This document shows positions 18,769-28,268 of a DNA stretch of 64,000 bases, piece after piece. Source of the stretch: a virus; IMG/VR virus record IMGVR_UViG_3300042691_032880, positions 61,115-125,114 of that record. The stretch is one strand, 5' to 3'. Position 1 is the first letter of the stretch. Each line of letters opens with the position of its first letter. The notes below the pieces were generated by a model. It saw only the letters and a list, made by a program, of their open reading frames with translations. It had not been told where the DNA came from and searched no databases. The position numbers and the translations under genes are program-made.

Positions 18769-20946
18769 TTAGATAACTACCCCTTTAAGTGTACAAGTCG
18801 AAGTTGTAAAACTTACTCTTACATTGAATGGCACGCCAGGATCATTATAATTCCGTCCTAAATTCCATTGTCCAGGAACGTCATACAAATCTCCAGATTG
18901 GTCTTCATATAGCGCCCATGTCGTACCACCATCTGTAGATATTTCAAGAGCTGCTTTTAGTACTGCGGGTGCAGGAACAGCTGCAGGAAAAGTAGCTGTA
19001 ACCGTAAATGCACCTGCAACTGGACCAACCAGTATAGTATTGCACAATGAATTCCAGGTCAATGCCGATGCATCCCAGAAATAAGGACCATCTGCTCCAA
19101 CATATAATTCAACAATACCTTCATCACAAGGTTCTGCAAAGTCCACATCAAGACCTACCCAAAGTACATTATCACCAGGACAAGATGCAAAACTGTGGTA
19201 TACCACCTGATTGGTGTCAGGATCGACCACTGGTCTACAAGGATTGAGTGAGGTAAGTGTTACATTGGCAAACTCAGTGGTTCCATCTGTAGGGGCAAAT
19301 GCACGAACTACATTGTCAACGGTATACATCAACTTGTTGAACATAGGGATGTATATGATGTTGACAGGAGCACCTACCCAAGGATATGTTGTAAATACCG
19401 AATCAGTATATGGACCAGAAGTAAGATACTCTAAAAGATAGAAATTAGTATTGCCTACATCTTGATATGTGGCAAACATCCTATCTGATCCTGGTGTACC
19501 ATCTCCTGGATAATAAGCAATTGAAAACTGACTACCATTGGCACTACCTACCTTAGGAATATATCCAAAGCTGTTGGCAATCGTAGCTACCAAAAGATGC
19601 GTGGTTCCATTGTATACCCGAATATCATCAGGTGCTTGATTGATAACCCACATTTCATCATTGGCTGTATTAAAGGCGGCAGACGAAAACGAGTATCCTA
19701 GGAGACCTACCTGCGTATCAGTATTCAAGTCCACTATGTAGGAATCCCCTAGGTTATTGGGTATATACGCAATATTGGTAACAGGATGTATGAATATGTC
19801 CCTGACAAATGTGGTAAACGCACCAATAGGTCCTAAGTCCCCGCATATGTTATAGGTGATGGTATAAGTCAATGGATCCAACCTATGCACCCTTCTCCAT
19901 GTGGATACTCCTGGATTACTGAGATTACTTGTAAAATATATGTAACCATCTACTGGAGAATACGCTATTCCTGTAGGTTCTATGGTTATGTTTAATGCAG
20001 GATTTGCATTATAAGGAAGGGTGATTGTTGTTAAAACAGCGTATGTGGTATTGTCAAATACGGTGATTGTAGAAGCAAGTCCTGGAGGATTATCGTAAAC
20101 AAATGTTTTTGCAGAAGCTACAATCATACCCCTGTCTATGATTGATCCTCCTGGAACACTTGATGGGGAACATGCCGCGGCTTCCTGTTCAAATATGCTT
20201 CCAATCACACCGCCAGTGATCCTTACCAATAGATTGCTTGTGTCATCCACATACCATCCATCTGCTCCAGGATTGCTTACAAAGTCAACTACGTCAACCA
20301 AATCACAGGTTTCGCAAAGAACTCCTTCTAACAGTGTAGAACAAGGACTACTGGAATTTATGGTTACTTGTACGGGTGTAGGTGTACCCGATGGTCCATA
20401 AAAATTATACTCAATGACTGTATAGTGGTTAATTTCATATGTGATTCCAGGCAGTATTGCAGGCGATACTATACTATGAGTATACATTGGATACGTACCA
20501 GGATTTGCTCCCCAATATGTTGTAATAGTAGCAATAGGTATTGTTATAGAGGAATAAGGACTTGTTGATCCCTGCTCCCTATACTCAATCCTATATTCCT
20601 TTACAGAATCACCACTTGTCTGCGGAACATAACACTCCCATTCAACATCTATATTACTTCCATCAAATGCAGCAGTAAAAGGACTACATACGAAGTTGCA
20701 CAAATACCTGATACCTCCAAATTCAAATGTAGCGTCTTCACATACTGTTTCCAGTATGACAGTGTACATCCGATGTGTCTCCAGAGGTGGCATAGTGTAA
20801 GTATGCGTCACCCCTGGAGCAAGATTCGGAAGTGTTGCCAGCACTGTATAAGTGGTTGCATTGTTGGCTTTGTATTTTATCCGTATGGTTTCCGATGAGA
20901 TTCCACCGATTACAAAGCTTATGGTATATGTTGTTGTTGCTGACAT
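18769..20946 (-). CDS. Structural protein with fibronectin-like and beta-propeller domains
   Basis: A 725-residue protein. The N-terminal 200 residues contain two fibronectin-III-like modules (SSETIRIKYKA, HTYTMPPLETHRMYTVILETVC; VEWECYVPQT, EYRIEYREQG). Residues about 250-600 show repeated blades with patterns such as VFDNTTYAVLTTITLP, GIAYSPVDGYIYFTS and DIFIHPVTNIAYIPN, typical of a YVTN/NHL-type beta-propeller. The C-terminal 100 residues form another beta module. Propellers in phage fibres usually mediate ligand or protein contacts; the ligand here is unknown. Confidence 0.6.
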   Translation of the reverse strand: MSATTTYTISFVIGGISSETIRIKYKANNATTYTVLATLPNLAPGVTHTYTMPPLETHRMYTVILETVCEDATFEFGGIRYLCNFVCSPFTAAFDGSNIDVEWECYVPQTSGDSVKEYRIEYREQGSTSPYSSITIPIATITTYWGANPGTYPMYTHSIVSPAILPGITYEINHYTVIEYNFYGPSGTPTPVQVTINSSSPCSTLLEGVLCETCDLVDVVDFVSNPGADGWYVDDTSNLLVRITGGVIGSIFEQEAAACSPSSVPGGSIIDRGMIVASAKTFVYDNPPGLASTITVFDNTTYAVLTTITLPYNANPALNITIEPTGIAYSPVDGYIYFTSNLSNPGVSTWRRVHRLDPLTYTITYNICGDLGPIGAFTTFVRDIFIHPVTNIAYIPNNLGDSYIVDLNTDTQVGLLGYSFSSAAFNTANDEMWVINQAPDDIRVYNGTTHLLVATIANSFGYIPKVGSANGSQFSIAYYPGDGTPGSDRMFATYQDVGNTNFYLLEYLTSGPYTDSVFTTYPWVGAPVNIIYIPMFNKLMYTVDNVVRAFAPTDGTTEFANVTLTSLNPCRPVVDPDTNQVVYHSFASCPGDNVLWVGLDVDFAEPCDEGIVELYVGADGPYFWDASALTWNSLCNTILVGPVAGAFTVTATFPAAVPAPAVLKAALEISTDGGTTWALYEDQSGDLYDVPGQWNLGRNYNDPGVPFNVRVSFTTSTCTLKGVVI

Positions 20947-20952
20947 CGTATG

Positions 20953-22062
20953 TTATGCTACTGATACACCTGTAATTGTTGGAGGATCGCAAACTACTAC
21001 ACCTGTAATTTCAAAGGTTTCAGAAATTTCCACACCAATACATGGAGGCAATTGAGTACATACAGGCTCTACATATACTGTATAAGTGTCATTTACTACT
21101 CCACCTGTACATCCATAGCTAAATGGGGTGGCATTTCCAGGCGTAGCGATTGGTATGAATGTAGGACCATAGATTGTCAATGGAGATGTTGTTCCTTGTG
21201 TAATTGTCACATTGTAACCTTGTGGTGCAGGTTGTCCAGGAGCAATTGTGTATACAATATCAAAATCAATACAATCATTTACACCAGGTTCAAAAACAAG
21301 ATTGATCAAAACTTCATCACAATCACAAGAAGGAGATGTGTTTGTACGGAAAAACCATGATCCGTTTGGACATGATTCGCCTTCATCGGTATAAGCATTG
21401 ATGAACAGTTGATACCTTGAGTCAGAAATCAAAGGACCAAACCCTGGTAAGGTATTGGTATTGATTGTAACATTTTGGTTACCAACAGGAGCTACGTACC
21501 CAGTATATGTAGTAGTCGTTGGAGGCAAAACACTTGTATTTACAAACGTGAAATCATATGTAACACCCGCTTCAGCATAAAATGTAAAAGATACATTAGT
21601 CAAGCCTATCGGATTAAATACTACCTGATCCACTGTAAGATTAGGATCACATGGTACATCGCAAACGCAACTGCATACGAGATTACAGAAAATCTGACTT
21701 ACAGGATGATTTGGATTTGCCTGGATTACCTGCAACATTCCTGCGATAAAATCTGGATTGAATGCGCAATTCTGCGGACTCATCATATTTGTAAGAATCG
21801 TATGCAGCGACTGTCCTTGTGTTATGGTAAGTCCAAGAGGCACTGCTGGATTCTGCGGAACAGGTTGACCGTTGTCTAAAACAAGTGAGCCATCAACACC
21901 ATACTCGTAGAACTGAGAAGTACACTCTTCATTCAGTAGATTATTAGTGACACATTCCGTAGGAACCAACTCCTCGCAAGCTGGTACAGGACATGTAGGT
22001 GGCGGAGCGACAGGAGTAGTCGCCGTTATGTTGCAAGGTTCGCAATTGGTGTTGTTTGCCAT
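20953..22062 (-). CDS. Cys-rich fibre/structural protein
   Basis: A 369-residue protein with many Cys (CEPC, CPVPACEE, CNLVCSCVCDVPC). Its N-terminal 130 residues include ECVTNNLLNEECTSQF and GLTITQGQSLHTILTNMM; the G.TI.QGQSL..IL core is related in layout to the C.G.SI element at the N-termini of the two larger upstream proteins, so it may share their attachment mode. The rest consists of two or three fibronectin-like modules. Confidence 0.55.
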   Translation of the reverse strand: MANNTNCEPCNITATTPVAPPPTCPVPACEELVPTECVTNNLLNEECTSQFYEYGVDGSLVLDNGQPVPQNPAVPLGLTITQGQSLHTILTNMMSPQNCAFNPDFIAGMLQVIQANPNHPVSQIFCNLVCSCVCDVPCDPNLTVDQVVFNPIGLTNVSFTFYAEAGVTYDFTFVNTSVLPPTTTTYTGYVAPVGNQNVTINTNTLPGFGPLISDSRYQLFINAYTDEGESCPNGSWFFRTNTSPSCDCDEVLINLVFEPGVNDCIDFDIVYTIAPGQPAPQGYNVTITQGTTSPLTIYGPTFIPIATPGNATPFSYGCTGGVVNDTYTVYVEPVCTQLPPCIGVEISETFEITGVVVCDPPTITGVSVA

Positions 22063-22087
22063 GGTAGTTATTATTCGTAAATATTAA

Positions 22088-25000
22088 TTAGAAATCTATG
22101 ATAATTGTTGAGTTTGGAATTGTACATACATAGTCTTCGGTAACCAATGCATTTTTACCTATGTACTTTGTATTTGTAGCAAGCCATGGTGCAGTTAAAA
22201 AGTTTGTACCTGAACTACCCACACTTGTTATATTGGTTATGGTATTGGGTACGTTACAGGAATAAGTTGAAGCCAATGCTGGAGTATAACCTAGTATTTG
22301 ACCAGCAGCTCTTGCATTTATTGCTCCACCTGCAACTTTTTTAATTGTCAAATACTGGAATACAGCTGCACCATAATCAGCATCACATGTAGTACCAGGA
22401 TTGACAATGTAATCAGCACTTGTAGCACCTACTATAAGAGCAGCAGCTGGCAATATAAAAGTGTAACTCATAATGTAGGTACCTCCAACATTCAAATATT
22501 GATTTGCTGAATTATCCCATGGTTTTACAGCACAATGCCATGTAAATTCATAATCTGAAGTATTTATATTTCCAGACGTACTGTTGTTAATACGAATTTT
22601 AAGGTCTCCCAAAGTCATTTGATGAAACTTCGGACTTAAGTCGACTTTGTAATTGTTAGGATTATACCTGATTATGAAAGGATATGTACTGTATGGATAT
22701 GTTGTTCCGATAGGAGTTATTCCAGGATTTGGATTTGTAGTCTGGGTATTAAATGGACTACCCACAGGAACATTTGTACTGAAAGTCAAACTTGGATCAA
22801 CCAATGTATCCGTAAAGTATGGATTTCCAAGAGAATCCAATATAGGACTAACTGCTTGAGTAGAAGGATTCTTGTAAAGATATTCCACACTATATCCCCT
22901 ATACTCACCTAATGTGTATTCTCTTCCTGTAAGACTTTGACCACCAACAGGGTAACTTCCATATGGATCAATTGCTATACCGCAATAACAGAACTTCTTA
23001 GGTACTACTGGAGAACTCTGGGTATTTGCCCATACCGCTTGGACAGGAGCAAATTCAAACTGAGTAAGATTTGCACCTACTGGAAGATCCACTGCAAAGG
23101 TGGCAGGACCTCCAGGACCAGTTGTAGTTGATGGTCTATTCGGTGCGAGAGCATTTGATATTATATTGTAAACTGAAATAGACCATGTAGCTGCAAATAC
23201 CGCAGAAGCTGGACTAGTTGTAGTTCCTTGTTGTAAACTTACAGTTACAAGAATTGGAGAATCGTAATTCAAAATAGTGTAATCGGATTGACCGCAAGGA
23301 TAATTAGCATATAGCACCACCGCATATTCCTTATTATTTTCCAAATAGAACTCAGGAACCTGATAACCCTGGTTTATAATGTCAGTTATGCTGACATTTA
23401 AGTTCTGGGTAGCTACCGTCCAAGTATTAGGATCGTTTGGGTTGAACGTAGAATTCACCTCCACTACTTTTGCAGTAAAGTTTTGCAAAGCATCAACGCA
23501 AGCATTACCAGTACTACCGCCTGTTGTTAAAGGTGTTATATCCACATATTGATTCTCAATGACATAAGAAACAACTGCAGGAAGAGGTGCAGGAACGGTA
23601 CTCCATGCTGCATTTACCGTAACCACGTCATTTGGACCAACTGCTACTATATTGGTTATGTACCTACATTGAGTCTGACCACCTCCAGAAACGGTAATAA
23701 TATAATCCTGTAATGCTGGCCAACCACCTACACTTGTAAATGGATTACCTGCCATTGTAAGCGTACTTGCACCTACTGCCGTAGTATTTCCTGTTGAAAT
23801 AACACCTACGGGTACACTTGCTGGAAAAGATACACCTGTAATTACAGCATCAAGTCCTGTACCGCTATCACCAGTTGTTGTCACAATTGCATCACAACTA
23901 TATGGAGTTGGTGCACAACATTCGTAAACAAAACCATCTGTTTGGTTGAATTCACAATCGGTGTATGCAAGATTATAGAATACCCTATACGTAAATAAGA
24001 TATTTATTGTCTGGTTAGGAGAAGTCTTATCATAACCTGCAAATATCGGATTGGTAAAATCTATTCGATATCCATTGCTTGTTGCATTTGATATAAGTGC
24101 CCAGTAATTGATAGGTTGACCCGTATCAATGGTTACAGTAACCGTTCCGTCATTCAATACCAATAATACATTGCTTTGGTTTAAAGCTCCTCCTGGAAAT
24201 ACAGTAGTAACCCAAGCTGGAAATACACCTCCTGGAATTGATACAAATGGCGATGTAGGATCAGGTGGTACATTCGGATCAGAATAAACAACTGGACTTG
24301 ATGGATTATTAAAAGTCAAATCGACATAATCACCAAGAGGATCCCAAACCAGATCATAACCTACTTTCATATAGTTACATAAGGAGAAACAACATCCATT
24401 AAGAATGTCGGAAACAGCTTCCCTCATATCACATATAGTCAACCATGCATTATTAAGACTATCTGCAAGAGTAATCGGACTACCTATCCATCCAGATATG
24501 CCAGACATAACTCCACCTGATGAAAGACGTTCTTGATTGTCAAGATCAGGACACTGTTTTGCAACAGCGTTTTCTATATCATCAGGAGTCCCTATTGCAT
24601 TCTTGAGCTTACAATAGTCTTTTTCCAACCAACTATACGCCAACTGGACACTAACAGGCTCACCTTCATTCAGAGTATAATCATAAGTACAGGTAGGCAA
24701 TACCAGCGAATTACAATTATTGGCACAGTTATCCAATGCAAACCACAGATCTTCAATTTGTTGATTTATATTGGCAACTGAACTTTGTAAAGTCGTTATG
24801 TCAATAAGCATCGAACATACTATTGTAGCCACAAACTCTGCAAATGGAACAACAGGAATCGTATTGGTTGCAGAGTCCCATTCAGGAAGAAGAGTGACAT
24901 CATAGGTTGGATTTATAGTTCCTCTAAGACAACTTGATTCGGGAACTGTAACTGTCAGAATAGGACACTCCTCACCTTCCAATTCAACCACACGGTCATT

Positions 25001-25306
25001 CAATGCACATACTTTTGAGATTATCGCTGAAAAGACCTCCTGCAATGTAGGACTTGTTCCCAAACCGACATTAGGACCTCCTGGTACCTGGTTTATACAG
25101 GTGTTGATTCCTTCTAGACCCAATTCATCAATGATCTGACAAAGCTTAGTAGCAATCGCATATAGCGTTACTTCAATGCTCTGACCTTTACAAAGGACTG
25201 TTCCATCAAGACATGTGAGTTCTGGACCATCCCAGGTCACACACTTTGTGGTAACAGGATTCAGACATTTGTTATTGGGTTTTATGTTTGAGCTTACTGG
25301 TTTCAT
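22088..25306 (-). CDS. Large Cys-rich fibre/baseplate-type protein (1072 aa)
   Basis: The N-terminus has CVTWDGPELTCLDGTVLCKGQSIE (about 22-45), matching the CVIWDGPN...CLGIQICQGDSI element of its upstream neighbour; the motif C(V/I).W.GP..C....C.G.S recurs at the N-termini of Bacteroidota phage structural proteins. Residues about 1-330 are homologous between the two proteins (compare GISGWIGSPITLADSLNN with DIYGWIENPINVGQSLNN), and the remainder is specific beta-rich sequence. The pair looks like a duplicated trunk with different distal domains. Virion attachment via the shared N-terminus is inferred. Confidence 0.6.
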   Translation of the reverse strand: MKPVSSNIKPNNKCLNPVTTKCVTWDGPELTCLDGTVLCKGQSIEVTLYAIATKLCQIIDELGLEGINTCINQVPGGPNVGLGTSPTLQEVFSAIISKVCALNDRVVELEGEECPILTVTVPESSCLRGTINPTYDVTLLPEWDSATNTIPVVPFAEFVATIVCSMLIDITTLQSSVANINQQIEDLWFALDNCANNCNSLVLPTCTYDYTLNEGEPVSVQLAYSWLEKDYCKLKNAIGTPDDIENAVAKQCPDLDNQERLSSGGVMSGISGWIGSPITLADSLNNAWLTICDMREAVSDILNGCCFSLCNYMKVGYDLVWDPLGDYVDLTFNNPSSPVVYSDPNVPPDPTSPFVSIPGGVFPAWVTTVFPGGALNQSNVLLVLNDGTVTVTIDTGQPINYWALISNATSNGYRIDFTNPIFAGYDKTSPNQTINILFTYRVFYNLAYTDCEFNQTDGFVYECCAPTPYSCDAIVTTTGDSGTGLDAVITGVSFPASVPVGVISTGNTTAVGASTLTMAGNPFTSVGGWPALQDYIITVSGGGQTQCRYITNIVAVGPNDVVTVNAAWSTVPAPLPAVVSYVIENQYVDITPLTTGGSTGNACVDALQNFTAKVVEVNSTFNPNDPNTWTVATQNLNVSITDIINQGYQVPEFYLENNKEYAVVLYANYPCGQSDYTILNYDSPILVTVSLQQGTTTSPASAVFAATWSISVYNIISNALAPNRPSTTTGPGGPATFAVDLPVGANLTQFEFAPVQAVWANTQSSPVVPKKFCYCGIAIDPYGSYPVGGQSLTGREYTLGEYRGYSVEYLYKNPSTQAVSPILDSLGNPYFTDTLVDPSLTFSTNVPVGSPFNTQTTNPNPGITPIGTTYPYSTYPFIIRYNPNNYKVDLSPKFHQMTLGDLKIRINNSTSGNINTSDYEFTWHCAVKPWDNSANQYLNVGGTYIMSYTFILPAAALIVGATSADYIVNPGTTCDADYGAAVFQYLTIKKVAGGAINARAAGQILGYTPALASTYSCNVPNTITNITSVGSSGTNFLTAPWLATNTKYIGKNALVTEDYVCTIPNSTIIIDF

Positions 25307-25307
25307 A

Positions 25308-27110
25308 TTAATATATTCCGTTTGTCAATGAGAATGTACAACAGCATTTGCCACGTTCGCAATCCCTTTCACTGGTTCCTGGTTTGTAAGACAATATCAC
25401 TCCTCCATCTGATACATAAGCTACTCCAAAAAACGGACTAACAATTGTTACCTGATTGCTGGCTGGAATACCTACAACCAATGCATTTGTAAGATTGTAT
25501 CCTGCAGGTATTACTCCATAGATATCAACTCTATCATTTACTTGGAAAAAGTGATCTTTTGCAAGAGTGTAAGTTACCTGATTACCTACCGATGTAACAT
25601 TGGTAACCAAATTTGTATAACTGTAGTCAAAAGAAGCAGTTACTGATTTGATTGGAGCAGTAGTGTCAAAACCAGCAGGATAGTTTAAAACATATCCTGT
25701 TCCCAAAGGAAGAGACATCAACTGCATCGGGGTAAGATTGGTATCCTCAATGAAAGTATTTGTTCCGTCACTTAAAGTAAGAGTTACAGTAGTGATATCT
25801 GGATAATTGTAGGAAAACCAAGACGGCAATGCACCACTTGCATACAATGGTTGCAATCTTGACAAATCAAATATGTTTGAAAGATTGTAAGGCAGATATG
25901 GAAACGGAGGTGTGTATGCCTGTTGAAATACCAACTCTACAGAAGTAGATGAAGGATTTACATAAAAACCTACATCGAATGAAAAACATGGTGAGTTAAA
26001 ACAACAATTGCGAAGTATGTTCCTTATTGCAGAACGCATATCACATAATACCAACCAGAGATTGTTCAGACTCTGTCCTACATTTATAGGGTTTTCAATC
26101 CAACCGTATATATCTTTCATCAATCCAGTATTGGAAAGAGAAGGAAGATTGCTGAGATTGGGACAATCTCTTGCTATCGCATTCTGTAACTCCTGAGGAG
26201 TGCCTGTAAAGTTTTTGAATGAACAGAATGCTTTTTCTAGTTTTTCATAAGCTTCTTCAATCGGTATGGAGTTTGCTTCTACAGCAAACGCTCCAAATGG
26301 TCCAGGATTACCAACTGGACCTGGAAATATCGCACTAAGATTGGAAATGACAAAACTGTTTGCACTGATTGAAATGATTTCCTGAAGTGTTACATTGTAC
26401 AAATCAGGAGTCATCCCTGTTACATTAACCAAGTCACCTATTGCAAAATCGTGCGGGATACTTGTAAAATACTGAACAACTCCGTTAACTGGAATAATAC
26501 CAGCGGTAACTTGAAACTGGGTATTTGGAGAAAGACAAAACTGTGTAACAGGTGCAACAACTTGAGCACACTGGTTATTTATAGCTACAGTTAAATCTTC
26601 AATATTCGTCAGCAAGGGACTACCTGCTACAAATTCATCTTTTAAAGGTTCGATCTGCTGTATCTCTTCACATAGCTTCAAAGAAAGCACCTCCATATAC
26701 TCATCCAATGGAAGCTTTGTAACAGTAATGGTATCTGAAGCAATCTGTAAACAGTAAGGTAGATTGGCGGAATACGCTAATTCAGCCTTGTTTTCAAGAG
26801 TATTGATCCTGATGTTCTGATCACAGACCTTGGAAATGATAAGGTTTATCAGTTCAGGTATGGTATCGGGTGGACTTGCAAGCTCAAAAATACAGGAGGA
26901 GTCTATCCCCTTTATATTGGAAGCTTCTAGAAAGTTACAGAAGTTCTTAAAAGTATTGTAGATAATAGGGGTTATACTATCCCCTTGGCAAATCTGTATA
27001 CCAAGACACTCCGCTGAAATATTAGGACCATCCCATATTACACAGGATGAGTTTATTTCAGCATCACATTCTTTATGCTGGTTATTTACAGGTTTACCTA
27101 ACGGTTTCAT
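25308..27110 (-). CDS. Cys-rich fibre/baseplate-type protein, paralogue of next gene
   Basis: Start taken at ATG 27110 because it overlaps the stop of the preceding gene (ATGA), giving 600 residues. It contains the CVIWDGPN motif near residue 22 and a second conserved stretch around residues 330-375 (LKDIYGWIENPINVGQSLNNLW, split by few changes from the downstream protein). The C-terminal domain ends with a Cys cluster, CERGKCCC. It is two bases from the 1072-residue paralogue. Confidence 0.6.
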   Translation of the reverse strand: MKPLGKPVNNQHKECDAEINSSCVIWDGPNISAECLGIQICQGDSITPIIYNTFKNFCNFLEASNIKGIDSSCIFELASPPDTIPELINLIISKVCDQNIRINTLENKAELAYSANLPYCLQIASDTITVTKLPLDEYMEVLSLKLCEEIQQIEPLKDEFVAGSPLLTNIEDLTVAINNQCAQVVAPVTQFCLSPNTQFQVTAGIIPVNGVVQYFTSIPHDFAIGDLVNVTGMTPDLYNVTLQEIISISANSFVISNLSAIFPGPVGNPGPFGAFAVEANSIPIEEAYEKLEKAFCSFKNFTGTPQELQNAIARDCPNLSNLPSLSNTGLMKDIYGWIENPINVGQSLNNLWLVLCDMRSAIRNILRNCCFNSPCFSFDVGFYVNPSSTSVELVFQQAYTPPFPYLPYNLSNIFDLSRLQPLYASGALPSWFSYNYPDITTVTLTLSDGTNTFIEDTNLTPMQLMSLPLGTGYVLNYPAGFDTTAPIKSVTASFDYSYTNLVTNVTSVGNQVTYTLAKDHFFQVNDRVDIYGVIPAGYNLTNALVVGIPASNQVTIVSPFFGVAYVSDGGVILSYKPGTSERDCERGKCCCTFSLTNGIY

Positions 27111-27352
27111 AGTGTGTTTATCCGCTCCTTGACCTTGGTATAAGAACAATTACAATAGCACTGACAAGCATCCTCAGAACATGAAGTCATTTGCAGAAGG
27201 AACTTAAGATCAGCTAGATACATATAATCGTATCCTATACGGCATGTATTCATTCCGTAATGGTCATTTCGGTATCTATTGAGTGCTTCGTTACCCATCA
27301 GAATCATAATCTTATCTTCTGTGGATGTTGCCTGTGTTATTGTACAACTCAT
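27107..27352 (-). CDS. Small Cys-rich protein (81 aa)
   Basis: An 81-residue protein with a helical core (MILMGNEALNRYRNDHYGMNTC, split at a conserved YG) and a Cys-rich C-terminal stretch CSEDACQCYCNC. It overlaps both neighbours by four bases, indicating tight coexpression with the zinc-ribbon protein and the fibre paralogues. Function unknown; small proteins of this type accompany structural genes in Bacteroidota phages. Confidence 0.6.
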   Translation of the reverse strand: MSCTITQATSTEDKIMILMGNEALNRYRNDHYGMNTCRIGYDYMYLADLKFLLQMTSCSEDACQCYCNCSYTKVKERINTL

Positions 27353-27504
27353 TGCTTAGGTCTTAATGCTTTTGCTTTTATTTCCGCTTCCACCCTAGGA
27401 AGACATTTGGTACAACATTTTCTTCCATCAGAAGCTGTTGTAATTCTGGCACCCGCACATCCAGTACAAGGGATACCACAGTTGGGACATGATACTTTAG
27501 CCAT
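27349..27504 (-). CDS. Mini zinc-ribbon protein (51 aa)
   Basis: This 51-residue frame starts with ATG at 27504 and ends TGA at 27349, overlapping the next ATG. It encodes CPNCGIPCTGC near residues 6-16 and CCTKC near 30-34, four or more Cys in zinc-ribbon spacing, with a basic helical tail. The spacing and overlap make it more credible than the longer frame on the same strand here. A structural zinc site is inferred; the role is unknown. Confidence 0.65.
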   Translation of the reverse strand: MAKVSCPNCGIPCTGCAGARITTASDGRKCCTKCLPRVEAEIKAKALRPKQ

Positions 27505-27529
27505 ATTGTTGTTGGTTTTACGTTGATTA

Positions 27530-28162
27530 TCAGCAGGTTGAGCAACAGGTTCTTTCCCAATTTGCCATTAATTTCAGCGCGTATTCATATAGTTTAATAC
27601 CTTCATTAGGAGCATGACATACTTCTACACGCGCTTTTGCAGAATCCAAATACATCTTGATGACATGTAATTGGTCAATCATCTCCTGGGTTTCTTTAGT
27701 AGGTAAACAGTCTGTTAAACGCAATTTGCATAGAAGGGATGCATATTGGTTCATCGCAACCGTGGTCCTAAGATAGTAGTATTCTACCTTAAGTTTATCA
27801 CAAGGTGCTACACAATAAGTAATTGTGTACAATCCATCAGATAACGAGTTCAAAGTTTCCCCTGAATTTTGTACATGGAGAAATACATTATCAATTGTTA
27901 AATTGAACTTAGGAGTTCCACTATAAGGGGTAGGTGGGTAATTGTAGGTCGGAAGGATGTAATATTCATCATTCGGATCCAAGTTCGGATTAGGATTTGT
28001 TCCTTGACTAAAATAAACAGGTCCTGCGGTTCCAGGAACAGTTATAGCAAGCGTCGGACATGTGATAGGCATGTTCGCGTACAAACTTGTGTCAATAATG
28101 CTAAAGTTAGTAGGATTACACCCATCTACTATGTTCAGGGAAAGTTGATGCTTGATTGCCAT
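27530..28162 (-). CDS. Conserved structural-region protein
   Basis: A 210-residue protein with a beta-rich first half and the signature LSDGLYTITYCVAPCDKL (about 107-124) followed by YYYLRT and a helical C-terminus rich in Cys (LLCKLRLTDCL, TCCSTC). The S.DG.YT..Y.V.PC..L pattern occurs in neighbour proteins of Bacteroidota phage tails. It heads the fibre operon after a strong terminator, which suggests an adaptor carrying the fibre proteins. That role is inferred. Confidence 0.55.
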   Translation of the reverse strand: MAIKHQLSLNIVDGCNPTNFSIIDTSLYANMPITCPTLAITVPGTAGPVYFSQGTNPNPNLDPNDEYYILPTYNYPPTPYSGTPKFNLTIDNVFLHVQNSGETLNSLSDGLYTITYCVAPCDKLKVEYYYLRTTVAMNQYASLLCKLRLTDCLPTKETQEMIDQLHVIKMYLDSAKARVEVCHAPNEGIKLYEYALKLMANWERTCCSTC

Positions 28163-28198
28163 AACTGACTGGTATTAATATAATTTAATCAATTTTTC

Positions 28199-28245
28199 AA
28201 AAATATGAAAGGGGAAGGAGAGTATAAACTCTCACTCCCCCTTTC
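28199..28245 (-). terminator. Strong intrinsic terminator
   Basis: On the minus strand GAAAGGGG and GAGAG arms pair with CTCTC and CCCCTTTC around a six-base loop, followed by ATATTTTTG. It separates the 445-residue virion protein from the fibre operon. Confidence 0.8.
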
Positions 28246-28268
28246 GATACTAGGTTTAACTCTTATCC

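Noticed and set aside
27378-27560. 60-codon minus-strand frame
   Set aside because: Overlaps the end of the 210-residue gene and is out of frame with the Cys-rich 51-codon gene, which is better supported.
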